A stretch of 64,000 nucleotides of DNA, taken from assembly GCF_001310275.1 (NCBI RefSeq), contig NZ_LGYZ01000088.1, forward strand, positions 124,001 to 188,000, written 5' to 3'. The DNA comes from Nocardia arizonensis. Lineage in GTDB: Bacteria; Actinomycetota; Actinomycetes; Mycobacteriales; Mycobacteriaceae. A program made the translations under genes and the position numbers. The notes under the pieces were generated by a model. It was not told where the DNA came from and did no database searches. It worked only from the letters and a program-made list of their open reading frames with translations. Shown here one piece after another: positions 43,780-53,015 of the stretch; within the stretch, counting starts at the first letter, position 1, and each line of letters starts with the position of its first letter.

Positions 43780-45582
43780 TCAGCCGGGCAACACCGGCAC
43801 CGCGTTCGCACCGAGACCGGGCACCTCCCGCCAGTACGGCTCGCCGCCGTCGGGATTGCTGGTGAGCTCGAGCACGGCCCGCGAATCGGCGACGTACTGG
43901 TGCTCGAGCGAGACGCTCACCGAGCGCACCGGCGCGGTCAGATTACGGCCGGTCAGCGGCACCAGCCCCGACCCGTCGATCTGCACCGTGCGCACCGGGT
44001 CGACATTGCCCTGGAAGGCCATGAAGATGGTGTCCCCGGCCAGCCAGTTCACCGAGACCGCGGGCGTGCTGACGTCCACCGCGACCGGAATCGGCGAGGT
44101 CAGCGCGTACTTGCCGTCCGGCTGCCGCACGACGATCGCCACGTAGACCTTGCCGTCGGCGATGAGGACCGCGCGCGCCCCCGTCCGGGAGACCCTGACC
44201 TCGGTGATCGGTAGCCGCAGCGCGTTCGAGCCGCCGGTCAGACCCGAGATGTCGACGTCCTGGAGCGAGACCGTGCCGGTGCTGCGGTCGTTGACCACCC
44301 GGATGATTCGTTCACCGTCGATCGCGGCCCAGGCCGAACTGCCGTCGGCCGCCCACGAGGGTCGGCTGATGGTGGTGCCCTCGGCGACCGGGAACTGGGT
44401 GCCGCCGTAGTTGCCGACCATGAGCGTGCGCGGCGGCTCGGGGGCCGGGCGGCCCGCGTCGGCCACGGCCGCGACGAACTGGCCGTCCGGCGTCAGGGCC
44501 GCCGACTGGAGATTGCTGACCGCGCCGAAATAACCGGGGGCCGCGGTGACGTCGGCGCCGACCTGGACCAGCCCGCCCTCGCGCAGGGCGTGCAGACCGA
44601 CCCGGTTCTGGGCAAGGACCTCGGGACTGAACTGTTGCACGTCGGCCGCCGACCACCCATTGGCGGCGTACCGGTCGTCGAGTGGTTTGCCGTCGCCGAG
44701 CAGCACGTACGGGCCGAGCACGTCGGCCTTGGCGAGGGTAAGCACGACCTGTGCGGCGAGCAATTCCTTGTCGCGCGGGGCGAGCGCGGAGGCACCCGCG
44801 AAATCCAGTCGTACGCCGCCGAGTCCGACGCCGACCTCCGCCGGATCGCCATTGGCCTTGGTGATCGGTCCCCGCAGCGAGACCGGAGGCGCCAGGTTGT
44901 TGCGGACCACCGAGGCCAGTCCCGGCTGCGGTCCGTCGGCCATGAGCCCGAGCAGACGCTGGGTCAGCTGATTCTTCGGCGCGGACACCCACCGCAGATC
45001 GGGCACCACCGAGGCACTGCTCGAATCGCCGAAATACAGCACGTAGCGCCGGTAGGACTTGGCGAAGGCCGATTCGTCCATGACCACGCCGTCGGGCAGG
45101 TCGGTGATGCGCCATTCTCCGCCGGCCCGGCTCATCTCGATCTTGTACTCCAGCGGCGGCCCCTCGATGGCCCGGTAGCCGCCGTCCATGGCGATCTCGG
45201 CGACCTTCTGCGCGCGGATGCGGTACGTGGCGGTGTCACCGACCCGCGACTCGAGCAGGGTGTCGGGCCGGTCGACGATGACGGTGCCGGTGGTGTCGTC
45301 CCAGCGCTGCGCCGTGTCGGGTGTGAGGTACTGGCGCGCGGCCGCGTGCTGATTGGCCGGATCGGCGGTGGCCTGGAGGAAATCGCGCAGCAGCGGACCG
45401 GGGTCGCGCCCGGTCGCGGGCGGCAGCGGCCCCTCGGAGGTCGGCTGCTGGTTGATGGTGCCGAGCGCCTGCGGCGCGGAGGACTCCGGCAGGCTCGCGC
45501 AGCCGCTCAGCACCGCCGCGATGAGTATCGACGCGCCTACGAGCAGGGGTAATCGGCGCGGCTGTCGGTGGTGCACGGTCAT
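43780..45582 (-). CDS. lpqB: Lipoprotein LpqB, partner of MtrAB
   Basis: Extracytoplasmic lipoprotein that binds the MtrB sensor and tunes the MtrA response. The 600-residue protein has a lipoprotein signal with lipobox L-S-G-C (C28 lipidated), a GerMN domain in the first half (LLGLMADGPQPGL, LDFAGASALAPRDKELLAAQVVLTL) and a C-terminal beta-propeller-like part (ALTPDGQFVAAVADAG, SRPSWAADGSSAWAAI). ATG 45582 overlaps the mtrB stop as ATGA. Gene order mtrA-mtrB-lpqB is strictly kept in actinobacteria. Confidence 0.96.
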   Translation of the reverse strand: MTVHHRQPRRLPLLVGASILIAAVLSGCASLPESSAPQALGTINQQPTSEGPLPPATGRDPGPLLRDFLQATADPANQHAAARQYLTPDTAQRWDDTTGTVIVDRPDTLLESRVGDTATYRIRAQKVAEIAMDGGYRAIEGPPLEYKIEMSRAGGEWRITDLPDGVVMDESAFAKSYRRYVLYFGDSSSASVVPDLRWVSAPKNQLTQRLLGLMADGPQPGLASVVRNNLAPPVSLRGPITKANGDPAEVGVGLGGVRLDFAGASALAPRDKELLAAQVVLTLAKADVLGPYVLLGDGKPLDDRYAANGWSAADVQQFSPEVLAQNRVGLHALREGGLVQVGADVTAAPGYFGAVSNLQSAALTPDGQFVAAVADAGRPAPEPPRTLMVGNYGGTQFPVAEGTTISRPSWAADGSSAWAAIDGERIIRVVNDRSTGTVSLQDVDISGLTGGSNALRLPITEVRVSRTGARAVLIADGKVYVAIVVRQPDGKYALTSPIPVAVDVSTPAVSVNWLAGDTIFMAFQGNVDPVRTVQIDGSGLVPLTGRNLTAPVRSVSVSLEHQYVADSRAVLELTSNPDGGEPYWREVPGLGANAVPVLPG

Positions 45583-47429
45583 GACTGTACGTCTCCGGAT
45601 TCGCGGATACGGTCACCGCCGTCGGACTCGGGCGCCCGCGGGGGCTCCGCCGCCGGGGTGAGCATCCCGTCGCCGGCTCCGGCCGAGGACTCCGTGCCCG
45701 CGGATCGGTACGGCATCGCCGGCGCCTCGGCGTCGGTGAGGTCCGGTTCGACCGGACGCGAGGACTTGCGCGCGACCGGTTCCAGGGGCAGCGGGCTCAC
45801 GCCCATTTTCTTGCCGCGCACCAGCGGCAGCGTCAGCCGGAAACTGGCGCCGAGGCCGATCTCGCCCCACGCCTCGAGCCTGCCCTCGTGCAGGTTCGCG
45901 TCCTCGACGCTGATGGACAACCCGAGTCCGGTGCCGCCGGAGCGGCGCATGCGCGACGGATCCGATCGCCAGAAGCGATTGAATACCAACTTCTCCTCGC
46001 CCGGCCGCAGGCCGATCCCCTGATCGCGCACCACCGTCGCGACCGCGTTGGCCTCGACATCGCCGCGCATGCGGATCAGCACGGGTTTGCCCTCGCTGTG
46101 GTCGATGGCGTTGGCGAGCAGATTGCGCAGCACCCGTTCCACGCGGCGCGGATCGACCTCCGCGACCAGCGGTTCCTCGGGCAGGTCGACGACCACTTCG
46201 ATGCCCGCGTCCTTGGCCAGATGGCGCACGGTGGAAATGGCCGCCCGCGCGCACATCCGCACGTCCAGTGATTCGATCTGCAATTCGGCCACACCCGCGT
46301 CATGGCGGCTGATCTCGAGCAGATCGTTGAGCAGACCTTCGAAACGGTCCAATTCCGTGACGAGTAGTTCGGCGCTGCGCGCCAATGCCGGATCGAGTTC
46401 GTCGCTGCTGCTGTGGATCAGGTCGGCGGCCATACGCACGGTCGTCAGCGGGGTGCGCAATTCATGGCTCACATCGGAGGTGAATCGACGTTGCAGATTG
46501 CCGAATTCCTCCAATTGGGTGATCTGATTCGACAGACTTTCGGCCATTTCATTGAATGCCTGCGCCAACCGCGCCATATCGTCCTCGCCGCGGACCAGCA
46601 TGCGCTCCTTGAGCCTGCCGTCGGCGAAACGGCTCGCGATGCGCGCGGCCGAGCGGATCGGCAGCACGACCTGCCGCGTGACCAGGGCGGTGATCGCGGC
46701 CAGCAGGACGAGCAGCACCAATCCGCCGATCATCATGGTGCCGCGCATGAGCGCGAGACTGCGCTCCTCGTTGGCCAGCGGGAAGATCAGATAGATCTCC
46801 AAGGTCGGGATCTCGGCGCTCGGACTGCCGATGATCAGAGCGCGACCGTGGTAGCCGTCGGGATCGGCGACCGTCGTGAACTGGTAGCTGACCTGATTGC
46901 GCTGCACGAACCGGCGCAGCTCCTCCGGAATCTCGTCGATCGGGCCCACCGAGGTCTGCTGCTGCGGCGTACCGCCGACGATGGTCAGCGCGGAATCGAA
47001 ACTGCCCGCCACCCCGCTGGATTGTCCGGTGCCGCCGCGACTGGACAGCGCGTTGCGCGCATCGGCGAGGCGCTGCTGCTGGGTACCGACGTCGTGCACG
47101 CCCGAGAGCTGGCTCTCCACCGTATTGCGGGCGCGGTCCATCTCCTCGACGGCCGCGTTGATCTTGGCATCGAGTAGCCGATCGGTGATCTGGCTGGTCA
47201 GCACGACGCCGAGAATGGTGATGACGATCAGCGACAGGGTCAGCGTCGAGACGATGACCCGCAGCTGGAGGGACCGCCGCCAGAGATGCCCCAGGGCGGT
47301 TCCCACGTCCTTGAACCACGTCGCGACCGCGGTCAACGCGTGTTCGACGTGACGACCGACCCCACGCGGCGCGCGAGATCGGTCTTGGTCCCCCCGAACG
47401 TCCCGCGGACGCTCCGAGCCATCGGTCAC
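45579..47429 (-). CDS. mtrB: Sensor histidine kinase MtrB
   Basis: Membrane sensor kinase that controls cell division, wall metabolism and osmotic response through MtrA. The 616-residue protein has a cytoplasmic N-terminus, first membrane segment near 58-78 (STLTLSLIVITILGVVLTSQI), an extracytoplasmic sensor loop, a second segment (MIGGLVLLVLLAAITALVT), HAMP, the phosphoacceptor in SDVSHELRTPLTTV and ATPase boxes (NLLANAIDHS, DQGIGLRPGE, GGTGLGLSIS). A disordered Pro/Ser-rich tail of about 80 residues follows. GTG 47429 overlaps the mtrA stop (GTGA); the end overlaps lpqB (ATGA). Confidence 0.96.
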   Translation of the reverse strand: MTDGSERPRDVRGDQDRSRAPRGVGRHVEHALTAVATWFKDVGTALGHLWRRSLQLRVIVSTLTLSLIVITILGVVLTSQITDRLLDAKINAAVEEMDRARNTVESQLSGVHDVGTQQQRLADARNALSSRGGTGQSSGVAGSFDSALTIVGGTPQQQTSVGPIDEIPEELRRFVQRNQVSYQFTTVADPDGYHGRALIIGSPSAEIPTLEIYLIFPLANEERSLALMRGTMMIGGLVLLVLLAAITALVTRQVVLPIRSAARIASRFADGRLKERMLVRGEDDMARLAQAFNEMAESLSNQITQLEEFGNLQRRFTSDVSHELRTPLTTVRMAADLIHSSSDELDPALARSAELLVTELDRFEGLLNDLLEISRHDAGVAELQIESLDVRMCARAAISTVRHLAKDAGIEVVVDLPEEPLVAEVDPRRVERVLRNLLANAIDHSEGKPVLIRMRGDVEANAVATVVRDQGIGLRPGEEKLVFNRFWRSDPSRMRRSGGTGLGLSISVEDANLHEGRLEAWGEIGLGASFRLTLPLVRGKKMGVSPLPLEPVARKSSRPVEPDLTDAEAPAMPYRSAGTESSAGAGDGMLTPAAEPPRAPESDGGDRIRESGDVQS

Positions 47430-48103
47430 GGTGGTCCGGCCTTGTAGCCGACCCCGCGGACGGTGAGCACGATCTCGGGATTCTCCGGATCCTTCTCGAC
47501 CTTGGCGCGCAGCCGCTGCACGTGCACGTTCACCAGGCGGGTGTCCGCCGCGTGCCGATAGCCCCATACCTGCTCGAGCAGCACTTCCCTGGTGAAGACC
47601 TGGCGCGGCTTACGCGCGAGGGCGACCAGTAGATCGAACTCCAGCGGGGTCAGCGAGATCTGCGAACCCGCCCGGCTCACCTTGTGCGCGGGCACGTCGA
47701 TGACGATATCGGCGATGGACAGCAGTTCGGCGGGTTCTTCCTCGGTGCGGCGCAATCGAGCGCGGACCCGGGCGACCAGCTCCTTGGGTTTGAAGGGTTT
47801 GACGATGTAATCGTCGGCACCGGACTCCAGACCGAGCACGACGTCGACCGTGTCGGTCTTGGCCGTGAGCATCACGATCGGAACCCCGGAGTCGGCCCGC
47901 AGTACACGGCATACATCGATACCGTTCATACCTGGCAGCATCAGGTCGAGCAGGACGAGATCGGGCCTGATCTCGCGCACCGCCGTCAGGGCCTGTGTGC
48001 CGTCGCCGACCACATGCGGGTCGAACCCTTCCCCGCGCAAGACGATCGTGAGCATCTCCGCGAGCGCCATATCGTCGTCGACGACCAGAATCTTCGGCTT
48101 CAT
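47426..48103 (-). CDS. mtrA: Response regulator MtrA
   Basis: OmpR-family regulator of 225 residues, essential in mycobacteria. The receiver domain (about 1-118) has ILVVDDD and the phosphorylation site D53 in LVLLDLMLPG, with T and K in VMLTAKTD and VKPFKPKEL; the winged-helix domain has LTPLEFDLLVALARKPRQVFTREVLLEQVWGY and VRGVGYKAGPP at the end. ATG 48103 matches the family start MKPKILVVDDD; the longer frame to 48175 is not conserved. It lies 78 bp after tmk and starts the mtrA-mtrB-lpqB unit. Confidence 0.97.
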   Translation of the reverse strand: MKPKILVVDDDMALAEMLTIVLRGEGFDPHVVGDGTQALTAVREIRPDLVLLDLMLPGMNGIDVCRVLRADSGVPIVMLTAKTDTVDVVLGLESGADDYIVKPFKPKELVARVRARLRRTEEEPAELLSIADIVIDVPAHKVSRAGSQISLTPLEFDLLVALARKPRQVFTREVLLEQVWGYRHAADTRLVNVHVQRLRAKVEKDPENPEIVLTVRGVGYKAGPP

Positions 48104-48181
48104 AATTACTATGTTGTCATCTCCCAGGCCAGGATCGGGCCGCCACGCCATTAATTGTGCGAACCCGCCGCACATCCAACC

Positions 48182-48829
48182 TTATCCGGCAATAATTTCG
48201 ATCGAACGCGCGGCCAGTGATGCCGGATCGTCACCGGAGCGGAATACCCACCACGGTCCGCGCCAGTTCCGATCGGCCAGGCCACGATATACCGCCGCCG
48301 TTCGATCCTGTAGTCCGCCATCGCGTTCGTAGGCGTCGAGCGCGCGAGTCGGATCCGACTCGCCCCGCAGGCGCGCGCGCTCGGCGGCCACCTCGGTGGG
48401 CACCTCGAGCAACACCTGCAACGCGGGCACCGGCAAGCCGAACCGGTCGAATTCCAATTCGCCCACCCAGCAGATGATCTCACCGTCCGCCGACTCCTTC
48501 AGGCGCGCCGCGGAATACGCCGCATTGGAGGCGACGTAGCGATCCAGTACGACGATGTCGTTGTCGGCCAGCAGTTTCGACAGCTCGGGGAGCGCGTCGG
48601 CCCGGTCGAGAGCGAACATCAACGCCATACCGTGCACGGAGTCGACCAGATCGCCGTGCCCGCCGCGCAGCGCCTCCGCGGCCAGATCGGCGTGCACCGA
48701 GCGCCCGTACCTCGGGAATGCCAGGGTCGCGATCCGCCGCCCCTTGGCGCGCACGGCCGTCACGACACTGTCGATCAGCGTCCGCTTACCCGCTCCGTCG
48801 AGTCCCTCGACCGCTATCAGCACTCCCAT
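48182..48829 (-). CDS. tmk: Thymidylate kinase
   Basis: Phosphorylates dTMP to dTDP. The 215-residue protein has the P-loop GLDGAGKRT (9-17), FPRYGRSVHADLAAEAL, LDRYVASNAAYSAARL with the DR(Y) motif and a lid region RGESDPTRALDAYERD. The usual P-loop lysine is followed by arginine, as in mycobacterial Tmk. ATG 48829 lies 8 nt after TATCCT on the minus strand, so it may be leaderless. Directly upstream of mtrA on the same strand, as in mycobacteria. Confidence 0.94.
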   Translation of the reverse strand: MGVLIAVEGLDGAGKRTLIDSVVTAVRAKGRRIATLAFPRYGRSVHADLAAEALRGGHGDLVDSVHGMALMFALDRADALPELSKLLADNDIVVLDRYVASNAAYSAARLKESADGEIICWVGELEFDRFGLPVPALQVLLEVPTEVAAERARLRGESDPTRALDAYERDGGLQDRTAAVYRGLADRNWRGPWWVFRSGDDPASLAARSIEIIAG

Positions 48830-48996
48830 GACCAGGCAGGATACTCCGCCGAGTACGGAGCGCGACCTACCCCGCCGACGAGGCGGAGCCCACGGCGCAC
48901 CCGCACCCGGCCGCCCGCCCGCCCGGCGGCACCGGACGCTGCGGCCCCGGTCACGGCCCGATCCGGTGCGGAGCGCCGGCGGTAGCCGGGAAAGCC

Positions 48997-49032
48997 GGAG
49001 GCCGCTAACGCCTTTCGGCGTCGGCGACCTCC
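48997..49032 (-). terminator. Terminator hairpin of sahH
   Basis: Nested stem GGAGG/CCTCC (outer), CGC/GCG, and ACGCC-TTTC-GGCGT (inner), beginning 14 bp after the sahH stop on the minus strand. The rest of the 216-bp space to tmk holds no gene. Confidence 0.75.
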
Positions 49033-49045
49033 GAGGCGCGGCGGA

Positions 49046-50530
49046 TCAGTAGCGGTAGTGGTCGGGCTTGTAGGGGCCCTCGACGTCGACTCCGATGTAC
49101 TCGGCCTGATCCTTGGTGAGCTTGGTCAGCTCGCCGCCCAGCGCCTCCACGTGGATGCGCGCGACCTTCTCGTCGAGGTGCTTGGGCAGGCGGTAGACCT
49201 CGTTGTCGTATTCGTCGGGTTTGGTCCACAGCTCGATCTGGGCGATGACCTGGTTGGAGAAGCTGTTCGACATCACGAAGGACGGGTGTCCGGTGGCATT
49301 GCCCAGGTTGAGCAGGCGACCCTCCGACAACACGATGATGGACTTGCCCGACTCACCGAAGGTCCACAGGTCGACCTGCGGCTTGATGGTGAGTTTCGTT
49401 GCGCCCGAACGCTCGAGCGCGGCCATGTCGATCTCGTTGTCGAAGTGGCCGATATTGCCGAGGATCGCCTGATCCTTCATCGCCTTCATGTGGTCGAGGG
49501 TGATGATGTCCTTGTTACCGGTGGAGGTGATGACGATATCGGCGTCGGCGATCGCCTTCTCCACGGTGACGACGTCGTAGCCGTCCATCAGCGCCTGGAG
49601 CGCGTTGATCGGGTCGATCTCGGTGACCTGCACCCGGGCGCCCTGTCCGGCAAGCGATTCCGCGCAGCCCTTGCCGACATCACCGTAGCCGCAGATCAAT
49701 ATCTTCTTGCCGCCGATGAGCACGTCGGTGCCGCGGTTGATGCCGTCGATGAGCGAGTGGCGGGTGCCGTACTTGTTGTCGAACTTCGACTTGGTGACCG
49801 AGTCGTTGACGTTGATGGCCGGGAACACCAGCTCACCCGCGGCCGCGAACTGATAGAGCCGCAACACGCCGGTGGTGGTCTCCTCGGTGACGCCCTTGAC
49901 CGACTCGGCGATCGCGGTCCACTTGCCGCGGTCGGACTCGAAGCGCTCGCGCAGCAGGGCGAGGAAGACCTTGTACTCGGCGGAGTGGTCCTCGTCCTCC
50001 GGCGGCACGGTGCCTGCCTTCTCGAACTGCGCGCCGCGCAGCACGAGCATGGTGGCGTCGCCGCCGTCGTCGAGGATCATGTTGGCCGGCTCGTCCGGCC
50101 AGGTCAGCATCTGCTCGGCCGCCCACCAGTACTCCTCGAGGGTCTCACCTTTCCAGGCGAAGACCGGGGTGCCCTTGGGCTCGTCGACGGTGCCGCCGGG
50201 ACCGACTACGACCGCCGCGGCGGCGTGGTCCTGGGTGGAGAAGATGTTGCACGAGGCCCACCGGACCTGCGCGCCGAGCGAGACCAGGGTTTCGATCAGC
50301 ACCGCGGTCTGCACCGTCATGTGCAGCGAGCCCGAGATACGCGCGCCCTTCAGCGGCGCCACGTCGGCGTATTCGCGGCGCAGTGCCATCAGACCTGGCA
50401 TCTCGTGCTCGGCCAGGCGGATCTCCTTACGGCCGAAATCTGCCAGCGACAGATCCGCCACCTTGTAATCGACGCCATTGCGGACGTCGGCGGTCAGGGA
50501 CGTGCGTGCGGGAAGTTCTGAGGTTGTCAT
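49046..50530 (-). CDS. sahH: S-adenosylhomocysteine hydrolase
   Basis: NAD-dependent enzyme that splits S-adenosylhomocysteine to adenosine and homocysteine, recycling the product of methylation. The 494-residue protein has SLHMTVQTAVLIETL, SCNIFSTQDHAAAA, NVNDSVTKSKFDNKYG with the catalytic lysine, CGYGDVGKGCAES as NAD loop, and the C-terminal KPDHYRY that closes the neighbouring active site. An insert of about 40 residues typical of mycobacterial and plant enzymes is present (DDGGDATMLVLRGAQFEK region). ATG 50530 follows a 37-nt leader after TAGCCT. No SAH riboswitch is recognisable upstream. Confidence 0.97.
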   Translation of the reverse strand: MTTSELPARTSLTADVRNGVDYKVADLSLADFGRKEIRLAEHEMPGLMALRREYADVAPLKGARISGSLHMTVQTAVLIETLVSLGAQVRWASCNIFSTQDHAAAAVVVGPGGTVDEPKGTPVFAWKGETLEEYWWAAEQMLTWPDEPANMILDDGGDATMLVLRGAQFEKAGTVPPEDEDHSAEYKVFLALLRERFESDRGKWTAIAESVKGVTEETTTGVLRLYQFAAAGELVFPAINVNDSVTKSKFDNKYGTRHSLIDGINRGTDVLIGGKKILICGYGDVGKGCAESLAGQGARVQVTEIDPINALQALMDGYDVVTVEKAIADADIVITSTGNKDIITLDHMKAMKDQAILGNIGHFDNEIDMAALERSGATKLTIKPQVDLWTFGESGKSIIVLSEGRLLNLGNATGHPSFVMSNSFSNQVIAQIELWTKPDEYDNEVYRLPKHLDEKVARIHVEALGGELTKLTKDQAEYIGVDVEGPYKPDHYRY

Positions 50531-50651
50531 GCGCCTGGCTCAGCCTCTCGGTGAATGTCGTTTCGATGCAAGGCTAGTCCGTCCGATTCCGGCGGCGCAC
50601 AGCGCGCGGGGATCGACGCCCGCCCCGGCGAATCGCCGCGCCACGGCCGTA

Positions 50652-51809
50652 TCAGGCGGCAGCCCGGTGTCCGGTCGGCAAACGGCGGCGTTTACGCGGG
50701 AGGACGTTCGCCTTGGTGATGTCACCGCCGTAGTGCGCCAGCACCCGCTTGTCCATCACCGCGCGCCACAGCGGGGGCAGCGCGGCCAGCACGATCATGC
50801 TCGCGTAGCCGGCGGGCAACTGCGGGGCCTGCGCCGAGCTGCGCAGTGTCTGATAGCGACGGCCCGGATTGGCGTGGTGGTCGCTGTGGCGCTGGAGGTG
50901 GAACAGGAAGATGTTGGTGACCAGGCGGTCGCTGTTCCAGCTGTCCCGCGGCGTGCAGCGCCGGTAGCGCCCGTTGGGGCGGCGCTCCCGCAGCAGCCCG
51001 TAGTGCTCGACGTAATTCACCGTCTCCAGCAGGGCCGCGCCGATGGCCGCCTGCAACAGCAGCCAGGGCAGCACCGCGATCCCGAACAGCGCGATCAGCC
51101 CACCGAACAGCGCCGCCGTCATCGCCCACGCCTGGAGGATGTGGTTGTGCGGACTCCACCAGCTGCGCCGCAGCCGGGCCAGGCGTTTGCGTTCCAGCAC
51201 GATCGCCGAGCGGAATCCGCCGAGCACGCTGCGCGGGAGGAATTCCCACAGCGACTCCCCCAGCCGGGCGCTGGCCGGGTCCTCCGGCGTGGCCACCCGC
51301 ACGTGGTGGCCACGGTTGTGCTCGACGAAGAAGTGTCCGTAGCCGGACTGGGCCAGCGCGATCTTGGCCAGCCACCGTTCCAGGTTTTCGACGCGATGTC
51401 CGAGCTCATGGGCGGCGTTGATGCCGATGCCACTGACGAAGCCGAGGGTAGCCGCCAGGCCGAGCTTGTCGAGCACGCTCAACTCGTCGCCCGCCCACAT
51501 GGCGCCCGCGATCAGCAACCCGACGAGCTGGATGGGTAGGAACAGGTAGGTACACCACCGGTAGTAGCGGTCATTGGACAGCAGTTCGTAGTCCTCGTCA
51601 CGCGGATTGCTGCCGTCCTCGCCGATCACCCAGTCCAGCGCGGGGATGACGATCAGCACGATGATGGGCCCGATCCACCAGAAGACCTCGAGTTCGGTGT
51701 GCAGGACGAGTTGCGACGGGAGCAGGGCGGACGCGGGGGCGAGCAGACCGAACACCCAGAGGTGGCGTTTGGGATCGGGCGACCCCGCCAGTTTGCCAAC
51801 CGGTTGCAC
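50652..51809 (-). CDS. alkB: Alkane 1-monooxygenase AlkB, second copy
   Basis: Integral membrane di-iron hydroxylase that converts n-alkanes to 1-alkanols. The 385-residue protein has six hydrophobic segments and all histidine boxes: HELGHR, EHNRGHHVRVATPEDP, NYVEHYGLL and LQRHSDHHANPGRRYQTLR. It is about two-thirds identical by eye to the copy at 53012. No own rubredoxin follows, so it must use the rubredoxins of the neighbouring operon. GTG 51809 is preceded by a GCGGGG-like site. A 190-bp region separates it from the TetR gene and contains TTGTCC and TAGAAA elements, so it has its own promoter. Confidence 0.93.
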   Translation of the reverse strand: MQPVGKLAGSPDPKRHLWVFGLLAPASALLPSQLVLHTELEVFWWIGPIIVLIVIPALDWVIGEDGSNPRDEDYELLSNDRYYRWCTYLFLPIQLVGLLIAGAMWAGDELSVLDKLGLAATLGFVSGIGINAAHELGHRVENLERWLAKIALAQSGYGHFFVEHNRGHHVRVATPEDPASARLGESLWEFLPRSVLGGFRSAIVLERKRLARLRRSWWSPHNHILQAWAMTAALFGGLIALFGIAVLPWLLLQAAIGAALLETVNYVEHYGLLRERRPNGRYRRCTPRDSWNSDRLVTNIFLFHLQRHSDHHANPGRRYQTLRSSAQAPQLPAGYASMIVLAALPPLWRAVMDKRVLAHYGGDITKANVLPRKRRRLPTGHRAAA

Positions 51810-52001
51810 GTTTGCCCCGCTAATTTTCTATCCTGACTTCATTGCAGGACAATACATACAGGTTTTCGGACTGTTACACATCGCCTGGATCGAGAAACGT
51901 GGCATTGCTTACAAGCCTCGTGGTCGGTTCTTGGGCATCCCTACAGTGACAGATCACACCGCGCATCCGCGGCTATCGGACAGCGGCCGCCTCGACCGCT
52001 G
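51810..52001 (-). promoter_or_regulatory. Promoter region of the second alkB gene
   Basis: Less GC-rich space upstream of alkB (51809). On the minus strand a possible -35 TTGTCC is followed after 16 nt by TAGAAA. TTGTCCTGCAA overlaps it and resembles, with one base lost, the palindrome TTGTCTAGACAA before the other alkB. Confidence 0.4.
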
Positions 52002-52658
52002 CTATCGCCGGTCCTTGGCGGCGATGATGGCCTCGACGTACGGCGCCAGCAACTCGCTCAGTTCGGCGGGCGCATTGCGCCCCGGGCGGGGCGGGGTCGG
52101 GATGAAACTCAGCGCGATACGGACCAGCGCATGTGCCAGGACCTCCGATTCCTCGCGCGTGGCGTCCACCCAACTGTCCTGGAAGGCCGTTGCCAGCCGG
52201 TCGGTGGCATGGTCGAGCAACGGTGCGGCGTCCAGGGTGATCAGTCGCAGCAGGTCGAGTTTGACCTCACCCGCCAGCAACGATCGCACCAGCGGATCGG
52301 TGCCCGCGTCCAGGAAGAAGCTCGCAAGCCCTTCCCGGAACGCGGCGCGCGCGTCACCGACGTTCCCGTCGATCGCGGTGTGCACGTGGTCGACGAGATC
52401 GTCGGCCAAGCGCAGGGCGTATCCCTGCGCCAGACCGGCGCGCGACCCGAACTCGTTGTAGAGGGTCTGTCTGCTGACTCCGGCACTGGCCGCGACATCA
52501 CCGAGGGTGATCTTGGCCCAATCGCGTTCGGTGAGCAGTTCGCGCATCGCGTCGAGGACCGATGTGCGCAGCAACACCCGCGCCGCTTCCTGGTAGGGAA
52601 CCCTCGATCCATTGCGCGGCATACCCGCGACACTGTCACGGGCCTGTGCCGTAGTCAA
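52002..52658 (-). CDS. TetR-family regulator of the alkane operon
   Basis: Repressor of 218 residues with the helix-turn-helix ITLGDVAASAGVSRQTLYNEFGSRAGLAQGYALRLAD in pattern and a helical ligand domain. Homologues at the end of alkB-rubAB operons (Rv3249c, AlkU) are thought to sense alkanes or fatty acids and repress alkB. The start is TTG 52658, 5 nt after the rubredoxin stop, or ATG 52622; neither has a good ribosome site, so coupling to rubB translation is likely. A perfect palindrome before the first alkB (54328) is its probable operator. Confidence 0.88.
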   Translation of the reverse strand: MTTAQARDSVAGMPRNGSRVPYQEAARVLLRTSVLDAMRELLTERDWAKITLGDVAASAGVSRQTLYNEFGSRAGLAQGYALRLADDLVDHVHTAIDGNVGDARAAFREGLASFFLDAGTDPLVRSLLAGEVKLDLLRLITLDAAPLLDHATDRLATAFQDSWVDATREESEVLAHALVRIALSFIPTPPRPGRNAPAELSELLAPYVEAIIAAKDRR

Positions 52659-52662
52659 AATC

Positions 52663-52845
52663 TCACGACCGTTCGACCTCGACCATGAAGAAGTCCGCCT
52701 TGGCCGCGCCACAGTCGGGACAGGTCCAGTCGTCGGGAATATCGTCCCAGCGTGTGCCCGGCGCGATGCCGTCATCGGGCCAGCCCTCGGCCTCGTCGTA
52801 CTCGAAACCGCACTGCGCGCACTGGAACAGCTTGTATTCACTCAT
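52663..52845 (-). CDS. rubB: Rubredoxin RubB (AlkG2 type)
   Basis: Electron carrier of 60 residues with one iron held by four cysteines in FQCAQCGFEYDEAEGWPDDGI and WTCPDCGAAK. This is the AlkG2 type able to support alkane hydroxylase. ATG 52845 overlaps the rubA stop as ATGA. The end (DFFMVEVERS) is typical. Part of the alkB-rubA-rubB-tetR operon. Confidence 0.95.
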   Translation of the reverse strand: MSEYKLFQCAQCGFEYDEAEGWPDDGIAPGTRWDDIPDDWTCPDCGAAKADFFMVEVERS

Positions 52846-53015
52846 GTGTCCATTCCCACCTCGTCGAAGTCGATCTTCTCCCGCACACCGCAATCCGGGC
52901 AGCACCAGTCGTCCGGCACGGCCGACCAGGCCGTACCTTCTGGAAAGCCTTCGTGCGGTTCACCTTTCGCCTCGTCGTAGACGTAATCGCAGACTGGACA
53001 ACGAAATGCACTCAT
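52842..53015 (-). CDS. rubA: Rubredoxin RubA (AlkG1 type)
   Basis: Second rubredoxin, 57 residues: MSAFRCPVCDYVYDEAKGEP at the start, then WCCPDCGVREKIDFDEV. The iron ligands are in CPVC and CPDC. An extra cysteine (WCC) precedes the second pair, a trait of AlkG1-type rubredoxins, which often cannot replace AlkG2 in alkane oxidation. ATG 53015 overlaps the alkB stop and its own stop overlaps rubB, both as ATGA. Confidence 0.94.
   Translation of the reverse strand: MSAFRCPVCDYVYDEAKGEPHEGFPEGTAWSAVPDDWCCPDCGVREKIDFDEVGMDT

Noticed and set aside
48830..48996. Possible small gene between sahH and tmk
   Set aside because: Only proline- and arginine-rich translations without ribosome site; best read as spacer.
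50531..50651. Possible SAH or SAM riboswitch before sahH
   Set aside because: The leader is short, on the minus strand begins near a TAGCCT box, and shows none of the paired elements of known SAH or SAM riboswitches that I could trace.
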